64,000 nt of DNA, taken from assembly GCF_963678635.1 (NCBI RefSeq), contig NC_087066.1:67279477-67343476 (forward strand), written 5' to 3'. Position 1 is the first letter of the stretch; every line of letters starts with the position of its first letter. The notes under the pieces are model-generated. The model saw only the letters and a list, made by a program, of their open reading frames with translations, was not told where the DNA came from and searched no databases. Source of the stretch: Symsagittifera roscoffensis (Eukaryota > Xenacoelomorpha > Acoela > Convolutidae). Both the position numbers and the translations under genes were made by a program. Shown piece by piece: positions 1-11,300 of the stretch.

Positions 1-3000
1 TGGCTTTAATATGATACCATCCTTTACTCTCCAGCATGGTTTCCAGAGTTAGTTTAATTGATTTGAAAAAGAAAAACAAACGGAATCCATGCTAAACTTT
101 TCTGCCACTCTTCGTGTGGTCGGAAAAACTTTTGTTAACACAAGTATAGCCGGTTACTGTGCAATTAGGACAGAATTTTCCGGCCATAACCCAAAAAAAA
201 ATTTTTTATATTTTTCAAATTAATGTCGTTTTTTCTGCATGGTGTGATAAAATGATCTGAACAAAAAGCTTGAAATTAGGAATATTCGACATTCACAGTT
301 AAATTGGCAAGTTGGGCAAAACTTCTGTAGAAAAATTACCTGACTGAGAAAACAAAAAAAACATCAAAAAAAATTAAAATGGCAGATTTTTTTTTGAATT
401 TTTGAAATTTTCAATTCCCAAATGGCGCTAAAAACTCCAAAAACAACTTTATTTGAGTAAAACGAAGTTTTCCTGGCCTTAAGCAATCAAAAATAAGCGA
501 TTGTAAGACTGCTCGCTCGCATTATTTGCTCGATTTCAGACTAAAAAATCAACAATTTCAAACCATTTTTTCTTGAAACTTTTAAAAGTTCGTTCGAATC
601 ACGACTGGAAGGGCTTTAATATGATATATCACCCGACCCATTCCGTTAAGTGATTGTGGCACCTGATTTTGCGCGGAGAAAACACTAAAAAACACCCGAA
701 TACAAACTTAATCCCCATTTTTCAAATAGTCGGAACAACAAAAACTTAATTCCCTTTTTAAAACAGTTACTTTCGCAAGTGTATATATTTGTTTGCGTTA
801 ATAAATACTCGAACACGTGACGACTCAAAGAGTCCGTCCTTTGATGCTAGCTATTTTATATTATCCCTTTACGGCCGACAAAATATCAAAATTTTCTAAA
901 GCCGCTAATATATGTTAACTTTCAGGGGCCTGTGCCAAAAACAAAAGCAATTTGTTCGGTCAAAACTATCCAAAACTTGCACAAGAACGGCAATTTTGAT
1001 CAACTATTTTCAAAACTTGCTTCCGAAGCAAACATTTTAGCAGAGTAAGAGTATTTAGGGATAAAAAAATATCCAAATTGATCTGGCTAAAATTTTCCCA
1101 CATTTGTCTTGAATTCCTTTCGATAAAATATGCATAAAATTAAAAAAAAACTGATTGTTAAAAAAGCATTGAAATAAAACCTACAAAGCAACAACAACGC
1201 CGAGAATTCTTTAGCAGACGCACGCTTGCAGAAAAATCATTTTATAACAAAACCAGCTCCTCACCAGTATCGAACCCATTGCCTTTGTTACCTCCAAACT
1301 AAACAGGCCAAATTACTAACTCTAACTTGATATAACATTGAAGTTACAACAACAATATAATAATCATAATGATAATCATAAAAATAACAAGTTTGTAACC
1401 AAGTGTAATAAATTAACTACACAGAGGCGAAGTTGAGCTTCTCACCATTTGCGATACACAATAGTGATCAAAAAATCAAAAGATAGTTTGTCTTTAAGTA
1501 AAATTGCAAAACATTAGCGAATTTTGTTGAAGAAGTCGTAGGCTCAAAAATCAGAAAAACTTTCATTGCAATTGTATTAGAAATCAATTACCTTCAAAAC
1601 AAAAGGAGTTGGGCTCACCTCCATCCATATATTGCTGATAAACTATATAGAGAACGATAAGAAAACATTTCGGTCAAAAAATTGAGATAGGATCATTCCT
1701 ACATGTACTCAAAAACTCTTCAATCAATCTTGTAACCGAACAATCTTTATATTCAATAAGAACCATCGGGGATAAAGACCCTTTCCGGTATAGTATAAGA
1801 TCAAAATGAGAAAGAAAACGAAAAAAAAATTCAAACATGAATGTAAAAATTACAATTAATTACCACAAAAAAGAACTTGCAGAAAAATTAGAAAAAACTC
1901 TGAAACCCCATGAAAATGAAGCAATTACATCAAAAATTATCAACTATGAAATTTGTACGCAACGGTAAAAAAGCTAGATCACAAAAACAAAAAAATGATA
2001 ACATTATAAAAACTCCAAAAAAAGGAAAAAAACATGTACAATTTTTCAAAAATCTCAGCCAGACAGAACCATCCGCCTAAATCTCGTGCAGAACGTTCCG
2101 CCACATTCCTTCGTAAACAAAAAATTCAAGTCAAATTTGCAAAAAAATCTGGAAATTTATCAATTTTTAAACCTTGAATCGGTTTCAAATAAAACTGTTT
2201 AAAGCTAAAACACACCAAACTAAATAAAATTAAAACTTGTTTCACGCTTTTTAAAAAAAATCAAAAACCCAAAAAAGTTCATTTCTAAGACAAAATGTTG
2301 GCACCTATAAGAACTAGAAAACCATGAACTATAATTACCCTTATAAAATAAAGAAAAAAGTATCAAAAAATCTACCAAAAACTTACAGAATTAATTACCC
2401 GGCAAGTAAGTCGACAAAAATTGGGTCGAAATCAATAAAGCAAACAAAAAATCAACTTACACCTTAAAATCTTTTTCAGCTGTAAAACAGTTATCACTTG
2501 AAGCCAGCTTTTGAATTACAGCAGTTAGACGTACGTCTTGCGTAGGAATAGAGATACATCAGAATATGACCAAAATTCAGTCATCCTGTGGACAAAGTTG
2601 TTTTTGGGGAAAAAAGTCTAGTACTCGATTGTAATACCCTTGCTTATCGCAAGGGTAATAAAAAGCCGGGACAAAAATTAATTTAAAAAAACCAAGAAAC
2701 ATTTGACAATTTTTTATACCTATTTTTTAATTTTCATTTCGGAGCGCTCACGAGTGATTTGGATTTTTCAAAAAAATTTCTCGTTAGAGTTCAACCGTTC
2801 TTATGTAATACCTAAGAAAATTAATTGAAAAAAAAACATTAAGAAAATAAACCGACAGAAACAAAGCCAACAGAAACAAAGCCCACGGACCTCGCTACCG
2901 AAAACTTTTCAGCACAGAAAAAAATTACTTAGCAACTCTCAGCATTCATGCAAGGTACATAAGCACCTAATGCACTCAAATAATGCTATTAATTGAGCGA

Positions 3001-3163
3001 TCATAAAATTTACCATTTGACAATTTTGTGAACAAAGTTATTCGCGGGATAAAAGGTCTAGTACGCGGTTGCAATGCCCTTGCTAATCGCATAGCTGAAG
3101 ATAAAATTCTAGATAAGGAACCAATTCTAGTTATTGCAAAATTCGGGTGAGTAGAAAACTTAC
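1..3163. other. AT-rich non-coding DNA
   Basis: I found no exon that I can support here. The stretch is dominated by A and T runs with frequent stops in all frames. Around 1180-1440 there is a repeat-like patch: read on the minus strand it carries a tRNA B-box-like motif (GGGTTCGATACTG, near 1280), and on the plus strand it ends in ACACAGAGGCGAAG, a short sequence that recurs near 9285, 14560 (inverted) and 20800. This may be the remains of a short interspersed element. Downstream exons of the minus-strand gene that starts at 3239 could lie here but were not recognised. Confidence 0.5.
2588..3091 (+). repeat. Pair of short dispersed direct repeats
   Basis: Two roughly 65 bp stretches, 2588-2651 and 3026-3091, are clearly related. 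Both share ACAAAGTT near the start, GTCTAGTAC in the middle and CCCTTGCT.ATCGCA at the end, with scattered mismatches. The unit is seen directly in the sequence. Its origin is unknown. Confidence 0.6.
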
Positions 3164-3239
3164 CTTGCTCGACCTTGTAGAGGGTGCGTTCTGTGAACTC
3201 TCCTCGCTTGAGGGTGATGATATGAGTGCCTACTGTCAT
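3164..3239 (-). CDS. First coding exon of an unidentified gene
   Basis: On the minus strand an ATG at 3239 opens a 25-codon reading frame that ends in phase 1 at a strong donor (CAAG|GTAAGT, donor at 3163). The peptide starts MTVGTHIITLKRGEFTERTL and does not match a family I recognise. About 50 bp upstream a CCAG could be an acceptor, so the 5' UTR may be spliced, and a six-codon upstream ORF precedes the ATG. The exon lies about 330 bp beyond the stop codon of CWC25 on the same strand, so it is a separate gene running off toward the window start. Later exons were not found. The strong donor and non-repetitive codon pattern are the reasons to call it coding. Confidence 0.45.
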
Positions 3240-3567
3240 TGCCGTGGTTCTCAATTGAAATCAACGATCATTTGATCTGGAAGTAAAACTAAATTCAACC
3301 CAATCGTCAGCAAAACACATTACACATGAGAAAACAACACATTTAAGGACAAAAAACATAAAAAATATCCGACGGTAAAATTACATTTTGTTTTATGGAT
3401 AAGTTCTAAACTATTTTTTTGAACTAGCCAGCGTTTTCTCCTACTTCCTCTGCCTTGAGCTAGCACTTCTCATCCAACACGTGAAATCCCGACATTTTCA
3501 TCACATGGCAATTAATTTTGTCATTGCATGATCTACTCTGCCGACTGACTATACAAAAGCAAACAAA

Positions 3568-5047
3568 TCATCTGCGTAAGAACTTGTCATTGTCTGCTTT
3601 GGTCCTCTGCACGTTGTTCAACTTCGCCCTGATTCTATCAGCAACTTCCATTCCATCATCGTTGCGGGCCTTCATGAACCTTAAAGCTAGCAAGCTTACA
3701 TAAAATCAAAAAAGATGATGCTGTCTAATAACTTGAGTGTTTGAGATTATGAATAGAGATTTGACAACTCAAGATGCTGCAACGCTAACCAAAATACCTG
3801 CTTCCTACAAGTTTATTATTACTAACTACTGCTACTTTTGTTTGTTAACTACTATGTTAACTTTGATCTTCCTCGCCACATCCTCTCTCTCTCTCTCTCA
3901 CCTGGTTGGATCCTCGGTGTACTTCATCTTCTTGAACTGCTCCTCCTCTTTACTCATGGCCTCCTCGTGTCTCTTCAGCTGTTTCACCCGAACCACCTCG
4001 TGCTCCTTCGCATCCTCCATCATCTCCCTCCTCTTTCTCTCCAGCTCCTCTGCCGTCATCTTAGGAGGCACATAGGCCCCTTTGGATACCACTCCTGAAG
4101 TCTTATTGTTGTATTTTGACGATCTACTTTCGTTGCGAGAATTGTCAGTTCTACTTTTATGAGAACCTGAATCAAGACAAAATTTTTCACTATTTTTGCT
4201 TTTACATGAATAAGAAAATGGTTCGCCTGCTTTTAGCTTTGTAGCATTTGACTCTTGAGGAGATTTGGATCTGTAATGGCTTTGTGAAATATATTTATGG
4301 GATTTCGATGTTTTTGGTTCAGGAGAATGAGATAATGATCTAGATTTACTTCTCCGTCGCTTATCTTTTCCGCCTTTTCTTTCTATTTGTCCACGTGGGG
4401 GACTTCTGGACCTTGACCGAGAATGTTGTGATATTTTAAGCTCCCTTTTTAATTCTCCATCAGCGAACTTTTTGGACTTCCTTTTATCATAACTATTTGA
4501 TCTAGATCTTGGCTGTTCCATTCTTCGTTCTTTGTTGCCTCGTTTATTCGTTGTAGAACTGGATCGAGATCTGGATTTATTGTAACGCTTCGTTATTTCT
4601 CGCTCGGAATTTTTCCTTTTTGAAGATTCTGAAAATGATTCAGATCTTGATCTGTCTTTGTCTCTTTTTGATTTATTTTTCTTACTTTTACTCTTTTTCT
4701 TCTTACTCGACTTCTCGTCTTCGACCATTTGCATTAGGTAAGTTTTGAACTTCTTCATTAGAACTGGATTATCAACTACTTGCCGTGCCTTCTGTTGTTC
4801 TGCTCTTTTGATAGCAACCAGTGGATCTTCTCTCAATTTACACAACTGATCGTATGTCGGATTCATTCCCTGATGTTCGAATGCAGCCCCGACTGACGTG
4901 GCAGCTTTGTCGTCTTCGTCTTCTCCAAACACATGTTGAATGAGTTGTTTGTCTATCTTCCTGCCCAGCATGTAGTCTTCAATCTTGAGCTCTGGCTTCG
5001 CATACATCCAGTCCATATTCTTGAGCTTCTCATTGTCCATATTTGAT
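3568..5047 (-). CDS. CWC25: Pre-mRNA splicing factor CWC25 homologue, 5' exon missing
   Basis: Two joined exons: 5047-3902 (acceptor TTTTAAG, donor CAG|GTGAGA) and 3679-3568 (acceptor TTTAAG), with matching phases, ending in TGA. CWC25 acts in the nucleus in the spliceosome at the first catalytic step. Recognised features are the DWMY...DYMLGRKIDK block, the LREDPL..IKR block followed by NPVLMKK, a long Lys-rich and then Arg/Ser-rich central region, and the MTAEELERKRREMM segment. The short last exon restores the conserved tail ending in LNNVQRT...KFLRR. The family's N-terminal segment, which contains a K-S-W-H-P-type motif, should sit on an exon upstream of 5047; I searched 5077-8360 by eye and did not find it. 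The exon start at 5047 is set by the AG acceptor, because the in-frame ATG at 5040 lies inside the conserved region. Confidence 0.88.
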
Positions 5048-5079
5048 CTTAAAATACAGCAATACAATGTCTTCATAAT

Positions 5080-7316
5080 TGCTGTTTCAATATAATTTTA
5101 CAACTTCTCTCATATTAATCTGTATAAACTAACCCAACCTGGGTACAACTCATATATATCTTCTTAGGAATTTTTTTTTAATTCGAACTTGAAATTCAGA
5201 TAAAGACTTATGTCCCAAACTAAGTTTTATTTACAAAGAAAACAGCAGAAAATGTGCTGCGAGCAATAAGCTCAGAGAAACCGGAAAAAAAATGGATCAA
5301 AAGGTATTTTATTTCGCAGGAAAATACAAAAAAGTGAAGCTGCACTTCGCAAACACAAGGAAAAAACATCAAGTCAAACTGCCAAAAATTAAATTTGAGC
5401 GCGAACAATTTATTGAAAAATAAAAGAAAAAAATAATTCGTTCGTCATCACTTGAAATATTGATAGTCCTTCATTTTTTTTACCTTATCCGCTTAACCAA
5501 TCATAGATCTTTTATATACACAAAGAGGCGACGAAAACAATTCAGCAAAATTTTTGCAACGCAACTACTTACACATAACCAAGAAAATTGAAAAATGATT
5601 GTAAAATTGCTTAAATCATATGAAACCTCCAAGCTGTGAGGCAATTAAACCGACAAAAAAGCCAAGCATTGATTTTTTGTCACGCGGGAAGTTTCCCGTT
5701 GAAAACAGGTGCAGAATAGAACCACGGATCGAGATTCGTCTTAAAAAGCATGCACGTTACATCTACGCCACAAAAGCGGAGTTACGCCTTGATTTAATTT
5801 TATCCGAGGAGTCACATTATTGTTTTAAACTAGTTGTTAGCCTGAAAAACCTTTTATTCCGATTTGATTACTCTTGCTAGTCATAAAAAAGAACAAACAA
5901 TTTTCAATTACATACAAAATCAATTACATGAAAACAATCCATACATGGAAATTAAGACAAAAATAGACGTCGAATGATTGTTTGAATTTTCGTTATTTCC
6001 CAGAAAAAACAACAACTTAACAAATATCGTAAAAAAACAAGCTTCAGCCGTGATTTTAACCCCACATAAACTTAAGGACTCCAAGGTACACATTTTATCA
6101 CTAGACCAAGTAAAAAGGGTCCTCGAAGGTGATCAGGTTCCATAATAAAATAAGTTCAATTTCCTAGAATTGTAGAAAAATTTGCTTACAAGAGAAAACC
6201 TACATCCCGCTTAGTCGTCACTTGCTCTCTCAACTAAAATATAGTTCATTAATATGAGAAACTATTCAAGTATCTATATATTTAGAAGAAAAATGCTTTT
6301 TTCAACTTATTGTTTTCAACGGAACTTTTTATACTAATACCCTGAACTAAAACCCTCAAAACAAAAACATATTCAGCAGAATTGGAAAAGAGTCATGAAC
6401 GAAAGGAAGCGAAAAAAAACGACTTGTTTCCTAGAAAACTTCAACTTGCGAATTTTAACGAAAAATATAAGCCCTGAAAGCTCTTCGAATTTCAAGATCA
6501 ATTTATGAATGGTACTTTTTGAATATAGCCAATCGAAGATTGGAGAAGAGTTATGAACACAAGTAAACATAAAAAAACACTGAGTTTCCTGAAAAATCTC
6601 AACTTTCGAATTTCAAAGAATAAAATAGATGGCCTTTAAGCTCTTTGAATTTCTAGAAGGAATTGTGATTGGCGCAATTTTGATAACATTAACTCAACTT
6701 GAGAAAACTGGTAAAGAAACCGTTCACGTTTTTTGCGCCATTTCCACGTTCGTATTTGAAGATTGCTATTTACGTCACTTTCAGCAGATGCATTTCAAAT
6801 GAACTCAAAAAGTGCATATATGCCTGAGTGCATTCATTAATGCACCAATATGCATGAAAGCACATCTGTAGTTAATAGAAACTTTTTAGACTTTTCCTGA
6901 AAACAAATCAGCAAGATCTATGTAAGAGTCTTCAGTACGTTCATTACTCTTAATAAAACTAACCCTATTTGAGAAAACAGGATCAATAGGTAATTTTTTA
7001 AAGGCCTATATAAGAGTAATAACTACGTTCAAAACTCTTAAAAATATTTCACTAAGATCTTTTTTGCATCTTTGTAGGGGTACGAAACTGCCATCTGAGA
7101 TAATGGGTTTTTGCAAAATTTCTAGTTTTAAAGAAGCATATAGCAAGACATCGAACTAATCCGTCTCAGTAATCATTCCAGTTAAATTTAGAGAAGCAAA
7201 TTGCTTTAACTATTGCTTTAATAGACGCAAGACCCATGTAGACGACAAGCAGCATTTCGCAAACACAAGCAACAGAAAAGGAAAAAATGAGCTCTAGATT
7301 TTGGAATCTCAAACTT
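5080..7316. other. Intergenic or intronic AT-rich DNA
   Basis: I see no supported gene. The region should contain the missing first exon of CWC25 if that gene is intact. A 86-codon plus-strand frame at 5620-5880 has no recognisable motif and is probably chance. Near 6560-6660 and again near 20560-20700 there are related stretches (AACTTTCGAATTTCAAA, then CTCTTTGAATTTC, then AACTTGAGAAAACTGG), so an old interspersed repeat is present. Confidence 0.4.
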
Positions 7317-8037
7317 AAGTGCTGAATTAAATTATCCGGACGAAACGAACAAAGTTTGAAATATCAAAAGCGTTTTGCTTAAATTGGGTTAGAATTAGAC
7401 AAAAAGTGAACAGAATACAAGGTGCTTAGAATTACACCAGAAATAATATGGTGCATTGCTTAGAATTAAACTCAACCAAAATTGTACCCCAAAAATGGGT
7501 CAGTTTGGCTCTTTTAAATTGATCAAAAATTACACTGAAACTACCAAGTTAAATGATGAGAAATTTATATCAACAGAAGCCTCTTACAGGGGCCATCAAA
7601 GTTCTAGGAAATTAAAAATTTCAAAAATTTACGTTAAATGTTTAAATTTGTTTTTAGCCGAAGATTTTGATTTGTATATAGCAAAAATGACTTTTTTGGT
7701 TTTGAACCAAAATATAATCTCTTAAACAGCTTTTAGGGAAATTGACCCTTGTCAATTCGCCTCTGTAAGAGGCTTCTTTTGATATAACTTTCTCATCAAT
7801 TAACTTGGTAGTTTCAGCGTAATTTCTGATCAATTAAAAAAACCAAAATGACCCATTTTTGGGGTAAAATTTTGGTTGAGAATTTCGGAAACAGAAATGC
7901 ACTATATTAATTCTGGTGAAATTCTAGGCAACTTTTGTTCTCTTCATTTTTTGTCCTATCTTAGCCCAATTTGGAAAAAACGCGTTTGAAATTTCGAATG
8001 TTTCTTCGTTGTGTCCGGTTAATTTAAATCAGCACTG
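7317..8037. mobile_element. Foldback MITE with TA-flanked ends, Tc1/mariner-like
   Basis: A 0.72 kb palindrome-like element. The left arm (7317 to about 7600) and right arm (about 7745-8037) are imperfect inverted repeats that share blocks such as CCCCAAAAATGGGTCA, CTACCAAGTTAA and CCTCTTACAG. The right end reads TTAATTTAAATCAGCACTG followed by TA; the left end is the degenerate complement. The copy at 54908-55566 has the same termini in better condition. Inverted ends starting CAGTGCTG beside a TA dinucleotide are typical of Tc1/mariner-type non-autonomous elements. No transposase is encoded. Confidence 0.8.
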
Positions 8038-8363
8038 TATATCTGACAATTAGAACACTTCTTTCTTAGGTTAAATTTCCGAACATTGAAAACGGCGATA
8101 AATCAATTTACAAGCCAAGCTTTACTAAGTATAAACAAAATTTACATATATCGATTTCTCATAATTTCGACAACACAAATAGCAGTTCACAACACAGTCA
8201 TAACTGTAATATTAAAAGCATGCACATCTAAATGCTAAAGCGATATATGGTACCCGACGACGACAAAATGTAGCCTAGTTGATTGTTGCCTAATGGGTTG
8301 TTTGTAGCTAAAAATTATTTGGTTGATATTGCACAGGTGGCATTAATAGGAATAGCAGCCTGT

Positions 8364-11300
8364 TTAATTCTTTTTGGCCTGTTTAGCAGCCTCTTCTGCT
8401 TTCTGGTCTCTCTCCACATCTTCTCTGTTCTTCCTCATGATTTCTCTGAACTCGAAGAAGTCGATATAACCGTCGTCATTCTTGTCGTAGTCTGTCAGAA
8501 TCGAGTCAATGTGTTCCACTAACTCATTCACTGACCAATTCTTCGGGTGACTGTCGTCATGTTCTTTCGCTTTCTCGCCGTCCTACAAAACAACTAGCAG
8601 TCAAGTTGAACATTCTATGAATATGAACTGTCCCATGAAAAGGTTCAATAAAAACGTTCTTTCAAGCCGAATTGCATATGGTAAATAACTACATTCTCAC
8701 ACAAATCAGGAAGGAAAATTGAGAAAATTAGTTGACAAAGCTACCGAAACTGACATGTATGTTCCCGAAAAGTTTTCAATAACTTGCTTGTCTCTCAATC
8801 TTTCTACATGTCTTACCGGCTTGTCTGCAGATGCATCTTCTTTCTTCTTCTCCCCTCCTTCCTTGTTGTCCCCATGTTCCTTCTTCTCTTTCTCTTTATT
8901 TTCCTCTGGGCTGGGGTCTGCAGTGCCGTGTGATTCCATAATAGAGTGCAGTATCTCAAGCCCGTCCAACTTCGTGTCCTGGTCCATGTCGTGCAGGTAG
9001 AAGAAGTGGGTCGCTCTCTGCTCGTCATTCATCTTCTCCTCTGGCATCTTGGCCACATTCTTAACATCAACAAACAACACTTACAAGCCTCACTCAGATA
9101 CAATTTTTATAAAACACAACAACTAACATCTTTTCAGCTATTCCACCACCTTATGATGCGCAGTGAAGAACAGCCTACCCCTTAAAAAGCTAACTCAAAT
9201 GGCCGACTAATATATGCATTTTGCTAATTTGCATCTAAGAACTAACTCGCTCCCTTTTGAATTGGAAGGTGATTACACTCTTTAACACAAAGACGAAGCG
9301 GAGCTTCGCACCACTGGTGATGCAACAAAAGCACAAAAAAAAGCATACTAAGTCGAAATTAGTTTTAAAAGTAACTAGCGTGTACCGCACCTCCGGTGCT
9401 TCGAACTTTCAACAACTCAAAAAACTATTCTTTGAGTGCACTCTGACAGCACCCAATTACAGGGTTCGTAATTAAAAACTTTGCAAAGTTTTTTATTCAG
9501 GTTTTTTACACATTTTGAAGAACCATAAAGTTTTGTGAAATTTTATGAAAGTTCTTCGAAAAAATTAGAATGAACTAAGAAACGTCACATCTGGGAAACT
9601 GAAAGCAATTGAACAGTCGCATTTCGACGCAAGATTTGCAACTCCTGAGAGTAGCCTTACAGTACCCAACTACAACGTTGGGAAATTCAGATTTTGAGAA
9701 ACTTCACCTTAAGTTTTCTAATAGAGGTATTTTTATTGAAAACAGAAAAAATTCACATTTCGAAAACTACCAAAATTGAGCAATCTTTTTTAATGGCAAT
9801 ATTCGCAATCTTTCAAAGTACACAACTACAGGGTTGGGAATTTCACTTTAACGAATTATTTTTTACTGAGTTTTCTGAAATTTCCAAAAAAAAAATAACA
9901 AAAATTGTCTTATCTCTTTAACAAAAATGATTTGGGCACTCTTAATTGGAGGCCGAATTTGCAAACCCTGAGATTACTTTGAGAGCCCCCCAACTACAGG
10001 TTAGGAATTTCAATCTTTGAAAAAAAAAATTAATTTAATTTTCATGAAATTTTTTTTTTGAAAAAATCACAAAAACGTCATATCTGGAAAACTGCAAAAT
10101 TTTGAGCAGTTCTATTCAGAGGCAAGATTCACAACCCCCTGAGAGTACCCTCAAAGATTCCAATAACAGGATTGATATCTTCAAAGTTTTGGAATTTTTT
10201 AACATAAGTTTTTTTGAAAATTTCGGAGAAAATCATAAAAAAACGCCAGATCTCGAAAACTACAAGGATTTGAGCAGTCATATTGGGAGGCAAAATTCGC
10301 AACTCCTGGGAGTACCCTGACAGAGCCTCACTACAGTGATGAGAATTTCAAGTTCTGCGAAATTTTTGATACCTAAGTTTTCTTAAAAAAAAAATTTGGA
10401 AAAAATCCTAAAAAAACGTCATATCTCGAAAACTACGCAGCCATATTGAGAGGCAAGATTCGCAACCCCCTGAGATTACCCTCACAGATTCCAATAATAG
10501 GAATGAGATCTTCAAAAAGTTTGGAATTTTTAACATTTAAGTTTTTTCGAAAATTTCGGAGAAAATCATAAACAACGTCATATCTCGAAAACTACAGGGA
10601 TTTGAGCAGTCATATTGGGAGGCAAAATTCGCAACTCCTGGGAGTACTCTGACAGAGCCTCACCACAGTGATGAGAATTTCAAGTTCTGCGAAATTTTTG
10701 ATACCTAAGTTTTCTTAAATAAAAATTTGGAAAAAATCCTAAAAAAACGTCATATCTCGAAAACTACGCAGCCATATTGAGAGGCAAGATTCGCAACCCC
10801 CTGAGATTACCCTCACAGATTCCAATAATAGGAATGAGATCTTAAAAAGTTTTGGAATTTTTAACATTTAAGTTTTTTCGAAAATTTCGGAGAAAATCAT
10901 AAACAACGTCATATCTCGAAAACTACAGGGATTTGAGCAGTCATATTTAGTGGCGAAAATCGCAACTCCTGAGAGTACCCGGACAGAGCCTCACTACAGA
11001 GATGGTATTTTCAAATTTTGTTAAAATTTTTATATCTAAGTTTTCTGAAAAATTTTGAAAAAATCTTAACAAAAAAAACGTCACATCTCGAAAACTACAC
11101 AGATTTGAGCAACCATAATCGAAGGCAAGATTCGCAACCCCTGAGAGTATCCTCACAATATCCAACAACAGAATTGAGATTTTCAACATTTTGGAATTTT
11201 TTAAAATCTAAGTTTTTGAAAACTTTTTTTTAAAAAAAATCTTAAAAAACGTCATATCTCGAAAACTACAAGGATTTGAGAAGTGAGAATTGGAGGCAAG

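Noticed and set aside
5620-5880. 86-codon plus-strand frame near CWC25
   Set aside because: It has no motif, no splice context and an amino-acid mix typical of random AT-rich DNA.
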